A DNA stretch of 64,000 nucleotides, taken from assembly GCF_014640535.1 (NCBI RefSeq), contig NZ_BMHD01000001.1, positions 1,428,214 through 1,492,213 of the forward strand. The letters run 5' to 3'. Below the pieces are notes generated by a model. It was not told the DNA's origin. It was given only the letters and a program-made list of their open reading frames with translations, and ran no database searches. The position numbers were made by a program, and so were the translations under genes. Each line of letters opens with the position of its first letter. Position 1 is the first letter of the stretch. The stretch comes from Cnuibacter physcomitrellae (GTDB taxonomy: Bacteria > Actinomycetota > Actinomycetes > Actinomycetales > Microbacteriaceae). Shown here piece by piece: positions 19,288 to 28,124 of this stretch.

Positions 19288-20478
19288 CTACGCGGAGACG
19301 GCAGCGAGGGACTGGCGGGCGATCTCGAGCTCCTCGTCGGTGGGCACCACGAGGACCGCGACGCGTGCGCCCTCGGGCGAGATCGTGCGCGCCTGCCGCG
19401 ACCGCTCCTCGTTGCGCGCCGGATCGACCTCGATGCCCAGGCCCGCCAGCCCGGCGAGCGCCGCGGCCCGGACGGGCGCGCTGTTCTCGCCCACACCGGC
19501 GGTGAACACGATCGCATCGACCGACCCGAGCTGCGCGAGGTACTCCCCGACGTAGCCGCGGATGCGGTGGGTGTACACGTCGAACGCGAGCTGTGCCTCC
19601 GCCTCGCCCGAGTCGGCGCCCGCGATGACGTCGCGCATGTCGGAGCGGCCCGCGAGCCCCAGGAGACCCGAGCGCTTGTTGAGCAGCCCGTCGAGCTCGC
19701 TGAACGACGCATCGGTCTTGCGGTGCAGATGGAAGAGCACGGCGGGGTCGATGTCGCCCGAACGCGTGCCCATGACGAGACCCTCGAGCGGGGTCATGCC
19801 CATCGACGTCTCGACCGAACGGCCGCCGTCGATGGCGCACGCCGACGCGCCGTTCCCGAGGTGCAGCACGATGAGCTTGAGCTCGTCGACGGGGCGGCCG
19901 AGGTACTCGGCCGTGGCGCCCGAGACGTACTTGTACGAGGTGCCGTGGAACCCGTACCGGCGGACGCGGTTGGCGTCGGCCAGCGACTTGTCGATGGCGT
20001 ACGTGTACGCCGCGGGCGGGAGGGTCTGATGGAAGGCCGTGTCGAACACCGCCACCTGCGGGACGTCGGGGAACGTCTTGCGCGCTGCCCGGATGCCCGA
20101 GAGGTTCGCGGGGTTGTGGAGCGGCGCCAGGTCGCTGAGGTCTTCGATGTTGATCTCGACCAGATGGTCGACCACCGTGGCCTCGAAGAACCGCTTGCCG
20201 CCGTGCACGACACGGTGTCCGACCGCGCCGAGCGGATGCTCGTCGAACGACGGACCGTGCGCCTCGAACGCGTCGATCATGACCCGGAACCCGGCGTCGT
20301 GGTCGGGGACGGGGACGTCCTTCTCCCACTCCCCCGACGGCGTGGTGTGGCGGGAGTGCCCGGAGGACTCGCCGATCCGCTCGATGAGCCCCGACGCGAG
20401 GACGCTCTCGTCGCTCATCTCCACGAGCTGGTACTTGATGCTCGAGGAGCCGCTGTTGACGACCAGCACGGCGCTCAT
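19288..20478 (-). CDS. ackA: Acetate kinase
   Basis: The 396-residue enzyme interconverts acetyl phosphate plus ADP with acetate plus ATP. The phosphate-binding NSGSSSIKY (9-17), GHRVVHGG, FDTAFHQ, GFHGTSYKYV, HLGNGAS and GVGENS match the family throughout. ATG 20478 overlaps the pta stop by four bases (ATGA), so translation is coupled. With Pta it forms the acetate overflow and assimilation pathway and sets acetyl-phosphate levels. Confidence 0.98.
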   Translation of the reverse strand: MSAVLVVNSGSSSIKYQLVEMSDESVLASGLIERIGESSGHSRHTTPSGEWEKDVPVPDHDAGFRVMIDAFEAHGPSFDEHPLGAVGHRVVHGGKRFFEATVVDHLVEINIEDLSDLAPLHNPANLSGIRAARKTFPDVPQVAVFDTAFHQTLPPAAYTYAIDKSLADANRVRRYGFHGTSYKYVSGATAEYLGRPVDELKLIVLHLGNGASACAIDGGRSVETSMGMTPLEGLVMGTRSGDIDPAVLFHLHRKTDASFSELDGLLNKRSGLLGLAGRSDMRDVIAGADSGEAEAQLAFDVYTHRIRGYVGEYLAQLGSVDAIVFTAGVGENSAPVRAAALAGLAGLGIEVDPARNEERSRQARTISPEGARVAVLVVPTDEELEIARQSLAAVSA

Positions 20479-22685
20479 GCGCCGGCCTCCGTCGCCGCCT
20501 GGATCGCGGTGATGGCGATCGTGTTGACGATGTCGGCCACGAGAGCCCCTCTCGACAGGTCGTTGATCGGCTTGTTCAGGCCCTGCAGCACCGGGCCGAT
20601 GGCCACGGCCCCCGCGCTGCGCTGGACCGCCTTGTAGGTGTTGTTGCCCGTGTTGAGGTCGGGGAAGATGAACACCGTCGCCCGGCCGGCCACCTGCGAC
20701 CCCGGCAGCTTCGCGGCGCCGACCACCGCATCCGCCGCGGCGTCGTACTGCATCGGCCCCTCGACGAGGAGGTCGGGGCGGCGCTCGTGCACGAGGGCCG
20801 TCGCGGCGCGGACCTTCTCGACGTCGGCGCCCGATCCCGACTCGCCCGTCGAGTACGACAGCATCGCCACCCGCGGTGCGATGCCGAACTGGAGCGCCGT
20901 CTCCGAGGAGGAGATGGCGATGTCGGCGAGCTGCTCGCTCGTGGGGTCGGGGATCACGGCGCAGTCGCCGTAGACCAGCACCCGGTCGGCGAGCGCCATG
21001 AGGAACACGCTCGAGACGACGGACACATCCGGCTTGGTCTTGATGATCTCGAACGCCGGGCGGATGGTGTGGGCCGTGGTGTGCGCCGCGCCCGACACCA
21101 TCCCGTCGGCGAGGCCCAGGTGGACCATCAGCGTGCCGAAGTACGACACGTCGGTGACGGTGTCGTAGGCGAGGTCGAACGAGATGCCCTTGTGCGAGCG
21201 CAGTCGCTGATACTCCTCGGCGAAGCGCTGGCGGAGCTCGGGGTCGTACGGGCTGACGACCGCGGCCGCGTCGAGGTCGAGGCCGAGCTCGGCCGCGCGA
21301 CCCCGGACGGCATCCTCCTCGCCGAGGATGGTGAGGCGGGCCACCCCGCGGCGCAGCACGGTGTTCGCCGCGCGGAGGATGCGGTCGTCCTCCCCCTCGG
21401 GCAGGACGATGTGCCTGCCGGCCAGGCGCGCACGGTCGAGGAGCCCGTACTCGAACATGAGCGGGGTGACGACGTCGGAGGCGCCGACGTCGAGCAGGTC
21501 GACGAGCTGCCGGGCGTCGACGTACTGCTCGAAGAGGGCCAGCGCGTTGTCGTACTTCACCTGCGAGTCGGCGGCGAAGCGCCCACGCGTCGACGTGATG
21601 CGCACGGCCGTCTCGTACGTGTCGAGCGGCGTGGTGATGATCGGCAGCCTCGGATCGAGACCCGTGATGAGCCGCATCACGGGATCGGACAGCTCGAACC
21701 CGCCGTTCAGCACGAGCCCCGCGAGCGACGGGAACGTGCCGGAGGCGTTGGCGGTGAGCACGGCGAGGATGAGCTCCGCACGGTCGCCGGGCACGATCAC
21801 CACGGCCCCCTCCGTCAGCCGGGGCAGGACGTTGTTCATCGACATCGCGGCCACGACGACGCCGAGCGCCTCGCGGGCCAGCAGGCGCTCGTCGCCCAGC
21901 AGCAGCGTGCCGTTGATCGACTCGAGGATGCCGGACATGCTCGGAGCGACGAGCACACGGTCCTCGGGGATGGCCCAGACGGGGATGCGGCGCGGCTGCG
22001 ACGTGGTGCTCACCTCGGCGAGCCCGTCGCGGGCGTCGCGCGCGGCGGCGCTGATCGCATCGCGGATCTTCTCGAGGTTGTAGGGGTCGGAGCGGTTGGC
22101 CACGACCCCGACGAGCGTGGCGTGGGCCTTGCGCAGCTCGACCATGGCCAGCTCGGCGATCTGCCGCATGTCGTCGGCGCTGCGCGCCTCCGCCTGCCCG
22201 AGCAGCTCGTCGGACCCCTGCCCCTTGCGTCCACCCAGGACCAGCAGCACCGGCGCACCGAGGTTGGCGGCGATGCGGGCGTTGAAGCTCAGCTCGGTGG
22301 GACTGCCGACGTCGGTGTAGTCGGACCCGAGGATGACGACGGCGTCGCACTCGCGCTCGACATCCTTGTAGCGCTGCACGATGCGGCTGAGCGCGGCCTC
22401 CGGGTCGGCGTGCACGTCGTCGTACGTGACGCCCACGGCGCGCTCGTACTCCAGGTCGACGCCGTCGTGCTCGAGCAGCATCTCGAGCACGTAGTCGCGC
22501 GCCGACACCGACCTCGCGACCGGCCGGAACACGCCCACGCGCTGGATGCTCCGTCGCAGCGTGTCGAGCACCCCCAGGGCGACCGTCGACTTCCCGGTGT
22601 GCCCCTCGGCGGAGGTGATGTAGATGCTCTTGAACGACGTGGCAGGGGTCGTCGCGGAGGGGGCGGCGGGGATGGTGTCTGGCAC
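20475..22685 (-). CDS. pta: Phosphate acetyltransferase, long form
   Basis: The 736-residue enzyme converts acetyl-CoA plus phosphate to acetyl phosphate plus CoA. It is the long (Pta-II) type: an N-terminal P-loop domain (SAEGHTGKST at 25-34), a central DRTGG domain (about 220-340), and a C-terminal catalytic domain from about residue 410, with GEDDRILRAA and FPDLNTGNNTYK. The start is GTG 22685 with AGGAAGG three bases upstream. ackA follows in a four-base overlap. Confidence 0.97.
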   Translation of the reverse strand: MPDTIPAAPSATTPATSFKSIYITSAEGHTGKSTVALGVLDTLRRSIQRVGVFRPVARSVSARDYVLEMLLEHDGVDLEYERAVGVTYDDVHADPEAALSRIVQRYKDVERECDAVVILGSDYTDVGSPTELSFNARIAANLGAPVLLVLGGRKGQGSDELLGQAEARSADDMRQIAELAMVELRKAHATLVGVVANRSDPYNLEKIRDAISAAARDARDGLAEVSTTSQPRRIPVWAIPEDRVLVAPSMSGILESINGTLLLGDERLLAREALGVVVAAMSMNNVLPRLTEGAVVIVPGDRAELILAVLTANASGTFPSLAGLVLNGGFELSDPVMRLITGLDPRLPIITTPLDTYETAVRITSTRGRFAADSQVKYDNALALFEQYVDARQLVDLLDVGASDVVTPLMFEYGLLDRARLAGRHIVLPEGEDDRILRAANTVLRRGVARLTILGEEDAVRGRAAELGLDLDAAAVVSPYDPELRQRFAEEYQRLRSHKGISFDLAYDTVTDVSYFGTLMVHLGLADGMVSGAAHTTAHTIRPAFEIIKTKPDVSVVSSVFLMALADRVLVYGDCAVIPDPTSEQLADIAISSSETALQFGIAPRVAMLSYSTGESGSGADVEKVRAATALVHERRPDLLVEGPMQYDAAADAVVGAAKLPGSQVAGRATVFIFPDLNTGNNTYKAVQRSAGAVAIGPVLQGLNKPINDLSRGALVADIVNTIAITAIQAATEAGA

Positions 22686-22810
22686 GGGCCTTCCTTACGT
22701 GTTCGTCCGTCCCCAAGCCTAGTGACGGCGCCCGACCCGCCCGGGGTCGTGCATGAACTGTGGAGGAACTCCGCCCTCACCCGCACCTGTGCAGGATCCC
22801 CCGCGAAGGA

Positions 22811-23536
22811 TCAGCCGCAGATCTCCTTGGGAGCGAACTCCAGCGTTCCCACCGTGATCAGCCCGACCACGTCATCCGGATGGAGGGCGTCGACCGAGTC
22901 GGCTCCCTCCACGACGAAGTTGATCCACGTCGTGCCGTCGGTGAGGAAGTAGCTCGCGCTCGACGAATGGACGTGCGCCTGGATGCCCGGATAGGCCGCG
23001 AGGACGGCGGCCACGCTGTCCCCGGGACGGATGCCCTCGGCGGTGTGCGGGCGCACAGCCGGCTCCCCGCCGCCTCGGGCGGCGGCGGACACGAGTCCGA
23101 CGTCGCCGCCGTTGAACTCCACCGCGGCGAGCCACGTGCCCGGAGCGTGGTACGACGCGACCCCGGGGTTGCCCCCGCAGTCGTCGCGGGCCAGCCCGGT
23201 GAACGCGGCGACCTGCTCCTCCATCGATCGGCCCACCGTGAAGGGACCGATGCCGGAGAAGTCGATCGTCCACGTGCCGGGATCGGCGGGATCGTACGCG
23301 GGCCACGACGGATCCGCTCCCGCGGTGGGGCTCGGGGTCGGAGTGCCCGGCTGCGGGCCGTCCGGCGTCGGTGTGCTCGTCGGCGTCGGCGTCGCAGAGG
23401 GCGTGCGCAACGGGCTCGCCGTGGGCGACGGAGTCGGTGCGGGCTCCGCCACGCACCCCGACAGGACCAGGACCGCGGCCAGCGCCGCGCCCCACGCCGC
23501 ACGCGCGGCGAGACCACCACCCAGGGATCGCCTCAT
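22811..23536 (-). CDS. Lipoprotein, tandem paralogue (second gene)
   Basis: The 241-residue protein has a signal with lipobox LSGC, then a Pro/Thr/Ser-rich spacer of about 50 residues, then a domain of about 160 residues. It shares many segments with the gene immediately upstream: WPAYDPADP, IDFxGIGPF, DDCG, EGIRPG, AYPGIQAH, SYFLTDGTTWINF and FxPKEICG. Its ATG overlaps the upstream stop by one base (TGATG). Two conserved cysteines (DDCG and the C-terminal ICG) could form a disulfide. The family is unknown to me; it is extracellular by inference. Confidence 0.8.
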   Translation of the reverse strand: MRRSLGGGLAARAAWGAALAAVLVLSGCVAEPAPTPSPTASPLRTPSATPTPTSTPTPDGPQPGTPTPSPTAGADPSWPAYDPADPGTWTIDFSGIGPFTVGRSMEEQVAAFTGLARDDCGGNPGVASYHAPGTWLAAVEFNGGDVGLVSAAARGGGEPAVRPHTAEGIRPGDSVAAVLAAYPGIQAHVHSSSASYFLTDGTTWINFVVEGADSVDALHPDDVVGLITVGTLEFAPKEICG

Positions 23537-24243
23537 CAGCCGCAGATCTCCTTCGGCGGGAACTCGTGCGAGCCCACGGAGATCGCATCGATCGTGTCCG
23601 CTGGCTGGAGAGCCTCGGGCGAGTCGCTCCGCCAGACCGTGAAGTTGATCCACGTGGTGCCGTCGGTGAGGAAGTAGCTCGGGCTCAGCGACCCCATGTG
23701 CGCCTGGATGCCCGGGTACGCCGCGAGCAGATCGCCGACAGTGCTGCCCGGACGGATGCCCTCCACCGTGTGCGGCCCGATGCCACCGGGCTGATCGGGC
23801 CGGATCGAGGACGAGACGAGCCAGACCTGGCCCCCGTTGTCGGCCGCCGCCGCGATCCACAAGCCCGGAGGCAAGTACGACGCAACGCCGGTGTTCCCGC
23901 AGTCGTCGCGCGATATCCCGGCGAACGCCGCAGCCTGCTCCTCCATCGGACGGCCGACTGCGAAGGGGCCGATGCCCGTGAAGTCGATGGTCCACGTGCT
24001 CGGATCGGCGGGGTCGTACGCAGGCCAGGACGGATCCGCACCCGCGGTCGGGCTCGGAGTGCCCGGCTGCGGGCCGTCCGGGCTCGGCGAGATCGACGGT
24101 GTCGGTGTCGCTGTGCGCGTCGGGCTCGCCGTCGACACCGTGGGCGACGGAGTCGGTGCGGGCTCCGCCACACACCCCGACAGCCCCAGAACAGCGGCCA
24201 GCGCCGCAACCCATGCCGCACGCGCGGCGATACGACCATTCAT
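23536..24243 (-). CDS. Lipoprotein, tandem paralogue (first gene)
   Basis: The 235-residue lipoprotein (lipobox LSGC) is the first of a tandem duplicated pair. It shares with its neighbour the Pro/Thr spacer, the DDCG cysteine, the TDGTTWINF block and the C-terminal FPPKEICG. The two copies differ most between those blocks, so the duplication is not recent. The gene lies just downstream of the SRP RNA gene in the same direction, about 55 bp away. Function is not recognised. Confidence 0.8.
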   Translation of the reverse strand: MNGRIAARAAWVAALAAVLGLSGCVAEPAPTPSPTVSTASPTRTATPTPSISPSPDGPQPGTPSPTAGADPSWPAYDPADPSTWTIDFTGIGPFAVGRPMEEQAAAFAGISRDDCGNTGVASYLPPGLWIAAAADNGGQVWLVSSSIRPDQPGGIGPHTVEGIRPGSTVGDLLAAYPGIQAHMGSLSPSYFLTDGTTWINFTVWRSDSPEALQPADTIDAISVGSHEFPPKEICG

Positions 24244-24296
24244 GATTGCCTCCCCCGAGACGATCGATCGGTCCCCCCGGACCGAGTGGAGATGAG

Positions 24297-24384
24297 GACT
24301 CCCCGCGCACCCGCCAGAGCCCGGTTACCCTTGCTGCGTCTCCGCCCTGGGGGAGTTGGCCTGGATGGCGCCACGCGGGGAGCC
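24297..24384 (-). ncRNA. ffs: Signal recognition particle RNA (small bacterial type)
   Basis: On the minus strand the conserved helix-8 core is visible as CCCAGGGCGGAGACGCAGCA: CAGG, a three-base-pair stem GCG/CGC closed by a GAGA tetraloop, and AGCA, followed by AGGGTAACC. The ends pair over 11 positions (GGCTCCCCGCG with CGCGGGGAGTC). Between them CCAG-GCC pairs with GGGC-CTGG. A -10-like TACACT (24392-24397 on the plus strand as AGTGTA) lies about seven bases upstream of the inferred 5' end. The RNA pairs with Ffh to target membrane proteins. Ends are estimates within a few bases. Confidence 0.88.
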
Positions 24385-24459
24385 GGGGATCAGTGTATCA
24401 AGCCCGGCAGCGCATCCGACCCATGCAGCTTCCGGGCGGATCGGGCCAGGATGGTGGGC

Positions 24460-25113
24460 ATGAGGATCGCCATCGCCGGAGGACACGGGAAGATCGCGCT
24501 GCAGACCACCAAGCTGCTGAGCGCATCCGGCCACGAGGTGGTGGGCATCGTCCGGAACCCGGACCATGCCGGCGACGTCGAGGCCGCGGGCGGCGAAGCG
24601 CTCGTCTTCGACCTCGAGGCGAGCGACTCGGAGGCGCTGGCGCACGAGCTCTCGCAGCGCGAGATCGACGCCGTCGTGTTCGCCGCCGGCGCCGGCCCGG
24701 GCAGCAGCGCCGACCGGAAGCTCACCGTCGACCGCGACGGCGCGATCCTCCTCGCCGATGCCGCCTGGCGAGCCGACGTCAAGCGCTACGTCCTCGTGTC
24801 GGCGATGTCCGCCGACGACTACGACCCCACCAGCGACGACGTGTTCCAGGTGTACCTCCGAGCCAAGAGCGAGGCGGATGCGGCGGTCCGCGCCAGCGAG
24901 CTCGACTGGACGATCGTGCGCCCGGGCGGCCTCACCGACGAGCCTGCGACCGGGCTCGTCACCCTCGCCGCCTCCACCGGGCGGGGCACCATCCCGCGAG
25001 CCGACGTGGCGTGGATCGTCGCCACGCTCTTCACCACCGACGCCGCCGTGCGTGCCCAGTTCGAGGCGATCTCCGGATCCACCCCCATCGCGGAGGCCCT
25101 CCGCGACCTCTGA
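24460..25113 (+). CDS. NAD(P)-binding Rossmann-fold protein (atypical SDR, NmrA/HIM1-like)
   Basis: The 217-residue protein starts with the dinucleotide-binding motif IAIAGGHGKIA and contains VVFAAGAGPGS and YVLVSAMSADD, as in atypical short-chain dehydrogenases that reduce flavins or quinones or act as redox sensors. The YxxxK position is YLRAK (about residues 129-133). The substrate is unknown. ATG 24460 is preferred; ATG 24451 in frame would add three residues. The gene diverges from the SRP RNA gene. Confidence 0.82.
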   Translation: MRIAIAGGHGKIALQTTKLLSASGHEVVGIVRNPDHAGDVEAAGGEALVFDLEASDSEALAHELSQREIDAVVFAAGAGPGSSADRKLTVDRDGAILLADAAWRADVKRYVLVSAMSADDYDPTSDDVFQVYLRAKSEADAAVRASELDWTIVRPGGLTDEPATGLVTLAASTGRGTIPRADVAWIVATLFTTDAAVRAQFEAISGSTPIAEALRDL

Positions 25114-25143
25114 GGGGTCCCGCGGGCGCGGGCACGCGTCGCC

Positions 25144-25203
25144 CATCACGGAATACGTGCAAGCGGTGCGTCATAGCCGGGGGCTTTGCCGTATTCCGTG
25201 ATG
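25144..25203. terminator. 14-bp perfect inverted repeat after the SDR-like gene
   Basis: Arms 25144-25157 (CATCACGGAATACG) and 25190-25203 are exact reverse complements separated by 32 bases. It lies between the Rossmann-fold gene and tRNA-Ser. The wide loop is poor for a terminator, so it may instead be one of the palindromic repeats of this genome. Confidence 0.45.
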
Positions 25204-25301
25204 AGCGCCGGGTTCCCGCCCGATCCGTGGGCCGGTCAGCGAGGCGCTGCGCGGCAGGGTAGGATGCTGGAGGTCGTGCTGCTCCGGCGCGCGACTCGCC
25301 A

Positions 25302-25389
25302 GGAGGATTCGCCTAGTGGCCTATGGCGCACGCTTGGAAAGCGTGTTGGGTGAAAGCCCTCGGGGGTTCGAATCCCCCATCCTCCGCCA
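25302..25389 (+). tRNA. tRNA-Ser (anticodon GGA)
   Basis: The 88-base gene has acceptor arms GGAGGAT/ATCCTCC, an anticodon stem CACGC/GCGTG with loop TTGGAAA (anticodon GGA at 25336-25338), a long variable arm as expected for serine tRNA, a T-arm with GGTTCGAATCC, and an encoded CCA end. It reads UCC and UCU codons. Confidence 0.97.
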
Positions 25390-25513
25390 AACAGATGCCT
25401 GCGGGTGACGCACAGCGCCCACAGCCGGGGTTCCGGTCCCCTTTCTCGGCACCTCGACGTTCCGCGCCGAGGTCGCGCTATCGCCCGGCGGCGTCATGCG
25501 TCATGCTGGCGGC

Positions 25514-27112
25514 GTGGAGCACACACGCAGGATCACCCGCCCAGCCGTCCTCGCCGCCGTCCTCGCGGGCACGGCACTCGTCGCGGCGGGCTGCACCGCG
25601 CCGGGATCCGCACCCGACGAGAGCACGACGCACACGACGGGGGCGATGCCCGCAGCGATCCAGAGCATCCTCGACGACCCCCGCTACGCCGAGGGCCGAT
25701 GGGGCCTCAGCGTGGTCGACCTCGACTCGGGCCAGACGCTCCTGGAGCAGAACCCCCACGACGAGTTCCAGACCGGCTCGACGGCGAAGATCCTCTCGGT
25801 GACCGCCGCGCTCGCCGACCTCGGGCCGGACCACCGCATCGACACTCCCGTCTACGCCCTCGGCGAGGTGTCGGGCGGGGGCGTCCTCGACGGCGACCTC
25901 GTCCTGCAGGGCGCCGGAGACCTCACCCTGGGCGGGCGGACGAAGGCCGACGGCACCATCGACATCCCGATCTTCGACCACTACGACGCCAACGCGCTGC
26001 CCGGCGTCGCCACGCTCACGCCCGAGGATCCGGTGGCGGGCCTCGACGAGCTCGCCCGCCAGGTGGCCGCTTCCGGCATCTCGCGGGTCGGCGGCGACGT
26101 GCTCGTCGACGACAGGCTGTGGGATCCGGTGGTCCTCGACGAGGTCCCGATCACGCCGATCGTGGTGAACGACAACCTCCTCGACCTCCTCGTGACCCCG
26201 GGCGCCGAGGGCTCGCCGGCGACGGCGACCTCGCGTCCGCAGACCTCGGCCTACCGGGTGACGGTCGACGTCACGACGGGCGCCCCCGACAGTCAGATCG
26301 ACCTCGACGTGACCGACGACGGTCAGGGATCGCTCACCCTGTCCGGATCGGTCCCGGCCGGAGCGGCGCCGATCGTGCACACCTACCAGGTCCCGGATCC
26401 CGCGACCTGGGCGCGGACGCTGTTCATCGAGGCGCTCCAGCGGGCGGGGGTGGAGGTCGACGCGTCGGCGACGGCGGCGAACGACGCCTACGCGCTCCCG
26501 CCCACCAGCGCGCTCGGCGCGACCGCCCCGGTCGCGGTCCTCGCGTCTCCCCCGTTCTCGGAGACGGCGAAGCTCATCAACAAGGTGAGCCACAACCTCG
26601 GAGCCAACCAGCTGCCCCTCCTGCTCGCCGCCCAGGCCGGGCAGCGCACCCTCGACAACGGGCTCGCCCTGCAGTGGGTGCAGATGCAGAAGGGCGGGCT
26701 CACGAGCGCCGATGCCACGGTCCTCGACGGACAGGGCCTGCCGGGCAACGTCATCACGCCCGCCGGGATGACGGGATACCTCGACCACCTGACCACCACG
26801 GAGACGTTCGACACCTTCTTCGACTCCACGCCCATCCTCGGCGTCGACGGATCGCTCGCGTCCGTCCTGCCGAAGGGCGACCCCGCGACCGGACACGGGC
26901 ACGCCAAGACGGGCACCCTCGTGGAGCCGCGGCCCGGAGGCGGCTACACGCTCGTGACGAAGGCGCTCGCCGGGTACATCGACGCCGAGAGCGGGCACCG
27001 GCTGGCCTTCGCCGTCTTCGTGAACGACGTCCCGATGGACTCCGTCCAGGGCGTCTTCCAGGCCAACAGCGACCTCGGCGCCATCGCCTCCGCCCTCTAC
27101 AGCACCTACTGA
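25514..27112 (+). CDS. dacB: D-alanyl-D-alanine carboxypeptidase/endopeptidase, PBP4 type (S13)
   Basis: The 532-residue protein has a lipoprotein-like signal (AAGC lipobox) and the three active-site motifs of penicillin-binding serine peptidases: SxxK as STAK at 89-92, SxN as SHN at 359-361, and KTGT at 465-468. The wide gap between the first two holds the extra domains typical of PBP4. It trims or cleaves peptidoglycan stem peptides outside the cell. GTG 25514 or ATG 25496 six codons upstream could be the start; neither has a clear ribosome site. Downstream lies the long repeat array. Confidence 0.92.
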   Translation: MEHTRRITRPAVLAAVLAGTALVAAGCTAPGSAPDESTTHTTGAMPAAIQSILDDPRYAEGRWGLSVVDLDSGQTLLEQNPHDEFQTGSTAKILSVTAALADLGPDHRIDTPVYALGEVSGGGVLDGDLVLQGAGDLTLGGRTKADGTIDIPIFDHYDANALPGVATLTPEDPVAGLDELARQVAASGISRVGGDVLVDDRLWDPVVLDEVPITPIVVNDNLLDLLVTPGAEGSPATATSRPQTSAYRVTVDVTTGAPDSQIDLDVTDDGQGSLTLSGSVPAGAAPIVHTYQVPDPATWARTLFIEALQRAGVEVDASATAANDAYALPPTSALGATAPVAVLASPPFSETAKLINKVSHNLGANQLPLLLAAQAGQRTLDNGLALQWVQMQKGGLTSADATVLDGQGLPGNVITPAGMTGYLDHLTTTETFDTFFDSTPILGVDGSLASVLPKGDPATGHGHAKTGTLVEPRPGGGYTLVTKALAGYIDAESGHRLAFAVFVNDVPMDSVQGVFQANSDLGAIASALYSTY

Positions 27113-27149
27113 GCGCGCCTTCGCGCCCGGCGTCCGCCGGCCGGCCGGA

Positions 27150-28010
27150 TGAGGCACTCGTGGCGACGTCGACGCCCACGAAGCCACCACGACTGCCAGA
27201 TCCGCACGGCCCCGGCCGAGCGGGCGCCCGGGTGGCCGGCCGGAGCACCGCATGCCGACCCGGATGTGACAGTCGTGGCGACCACCGCGCCCACGAAGCC
27301 ACCACGACTGCCAGATCCGCCCAGCGACGATTGAATGGGCGCACAGGTGGTCGGCTGGAGCGCCGTACGCCGATCCGGATGTGACATTCGTGGCGATCCC
27401 AGCACCCACGAAGCCACCACGACTGCCAGATCCACCCCGCGACCTCGGGCCGAGTGAGCGCCCGCCAGAGCACCGCACGCCGATCCCCGGATATGACAGT
27501 CCTGGCGACCTCAGCGCCCACGAAGCCACCACGACTGCCAGATCCAGCCCCGCGACGGCTGGATGGACGCGCGGGCGGACGGATGGAGCACGGCACGCCG
27601 ATCCCGGATATGACAGTCATGGCGACCTCAGCGCCGGCCGGGCCACCACGACTGCCAGATCCAGCCCCGGCGACGGCTGGACGGACGGATGGAGCACCGC
27701 GCGCCGATCCCGGATATGACAGTCATGGCGACCTCAGCGCCCACGAAGCCACCACGACTGCCAGATCCAGCTCCGGCAACGGCCGGATGGACGCACAGGC
27801 GGCCGGCTGGAGCACCGCACGCCGATCCCGGATCTGACAGTCATGGCGACCACGGGGACCACGAAGCCACCACGACTGTCAGATCCGCCCCACGACGGCT
27901 GGATGGACGCACGGGGTGGCTGGCTGGAGCGCCGCACGTCGATCCCGGATATGACAGTCGTGGCGACCTTGGCGCCGGCCGGGCCACCACGACTGTCAGA
28001 TCCGCCCCGC
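27150..28010. repeat. Array of eight ~115-bp repeats, each with an imperfect hairpin core
   Basis: Core copies begin near 27150, 27260, 27376, 27487, 27605, 27711, 27829 and 27946 (period 106-118 bp). Each core of about 57 bp runs from GGATATGACAGTCATGGCGA to CACCACGACTGCCAGATCC; the linkers between cores are also related. The arms pair over about 21 positions. In the minus-strand transcript most mismatches become G-U pairs. Open frames through the array are compositional artefacts. This 1-kb stretch between dacB and the GH3 gene holds no other feature except the terminator. Confidence 0.93.
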
Positions 28011-28052
28011 GATGGCGGGATGGGCGCACGGGCGGACGGAGGGGAGGCACGA

Positions 28053-28086
28053 CGAAGGGCCCCGCGGCGAACCGCGGGGCCCTTCG
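28053..28086. terminator. Strong bidirectional hairpin terminator
   Basis: Arms 28053-28067 (CGAAGGGCCCCGCGG) and 28072-28086 are perfect 15-bp reverse complements with loop CGAA. It lies between the end of dacB plus the repeat array and the convergent GH3 gene, so it can stop transcription from both sides. Confidence 0.9.
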
Positions 28087-28124
28087 TGCGAGCGCATCAG
28101 CGCCAGCGGATCAGCGCATCAGCA

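Noticed and set aside
25302-25389. tRNA-Ser as an attachment site of an integrated element
   Set aside because: No integrase and no repeated 3' tRNA segment is seen downstream in the window.
27150-28010. CRISPR array
   Set aside because: The repeats are regularly spaced, but the core is too long (about 57 bp), the intervening linkers are similar to each other rather than unique, and no cas genes are present.
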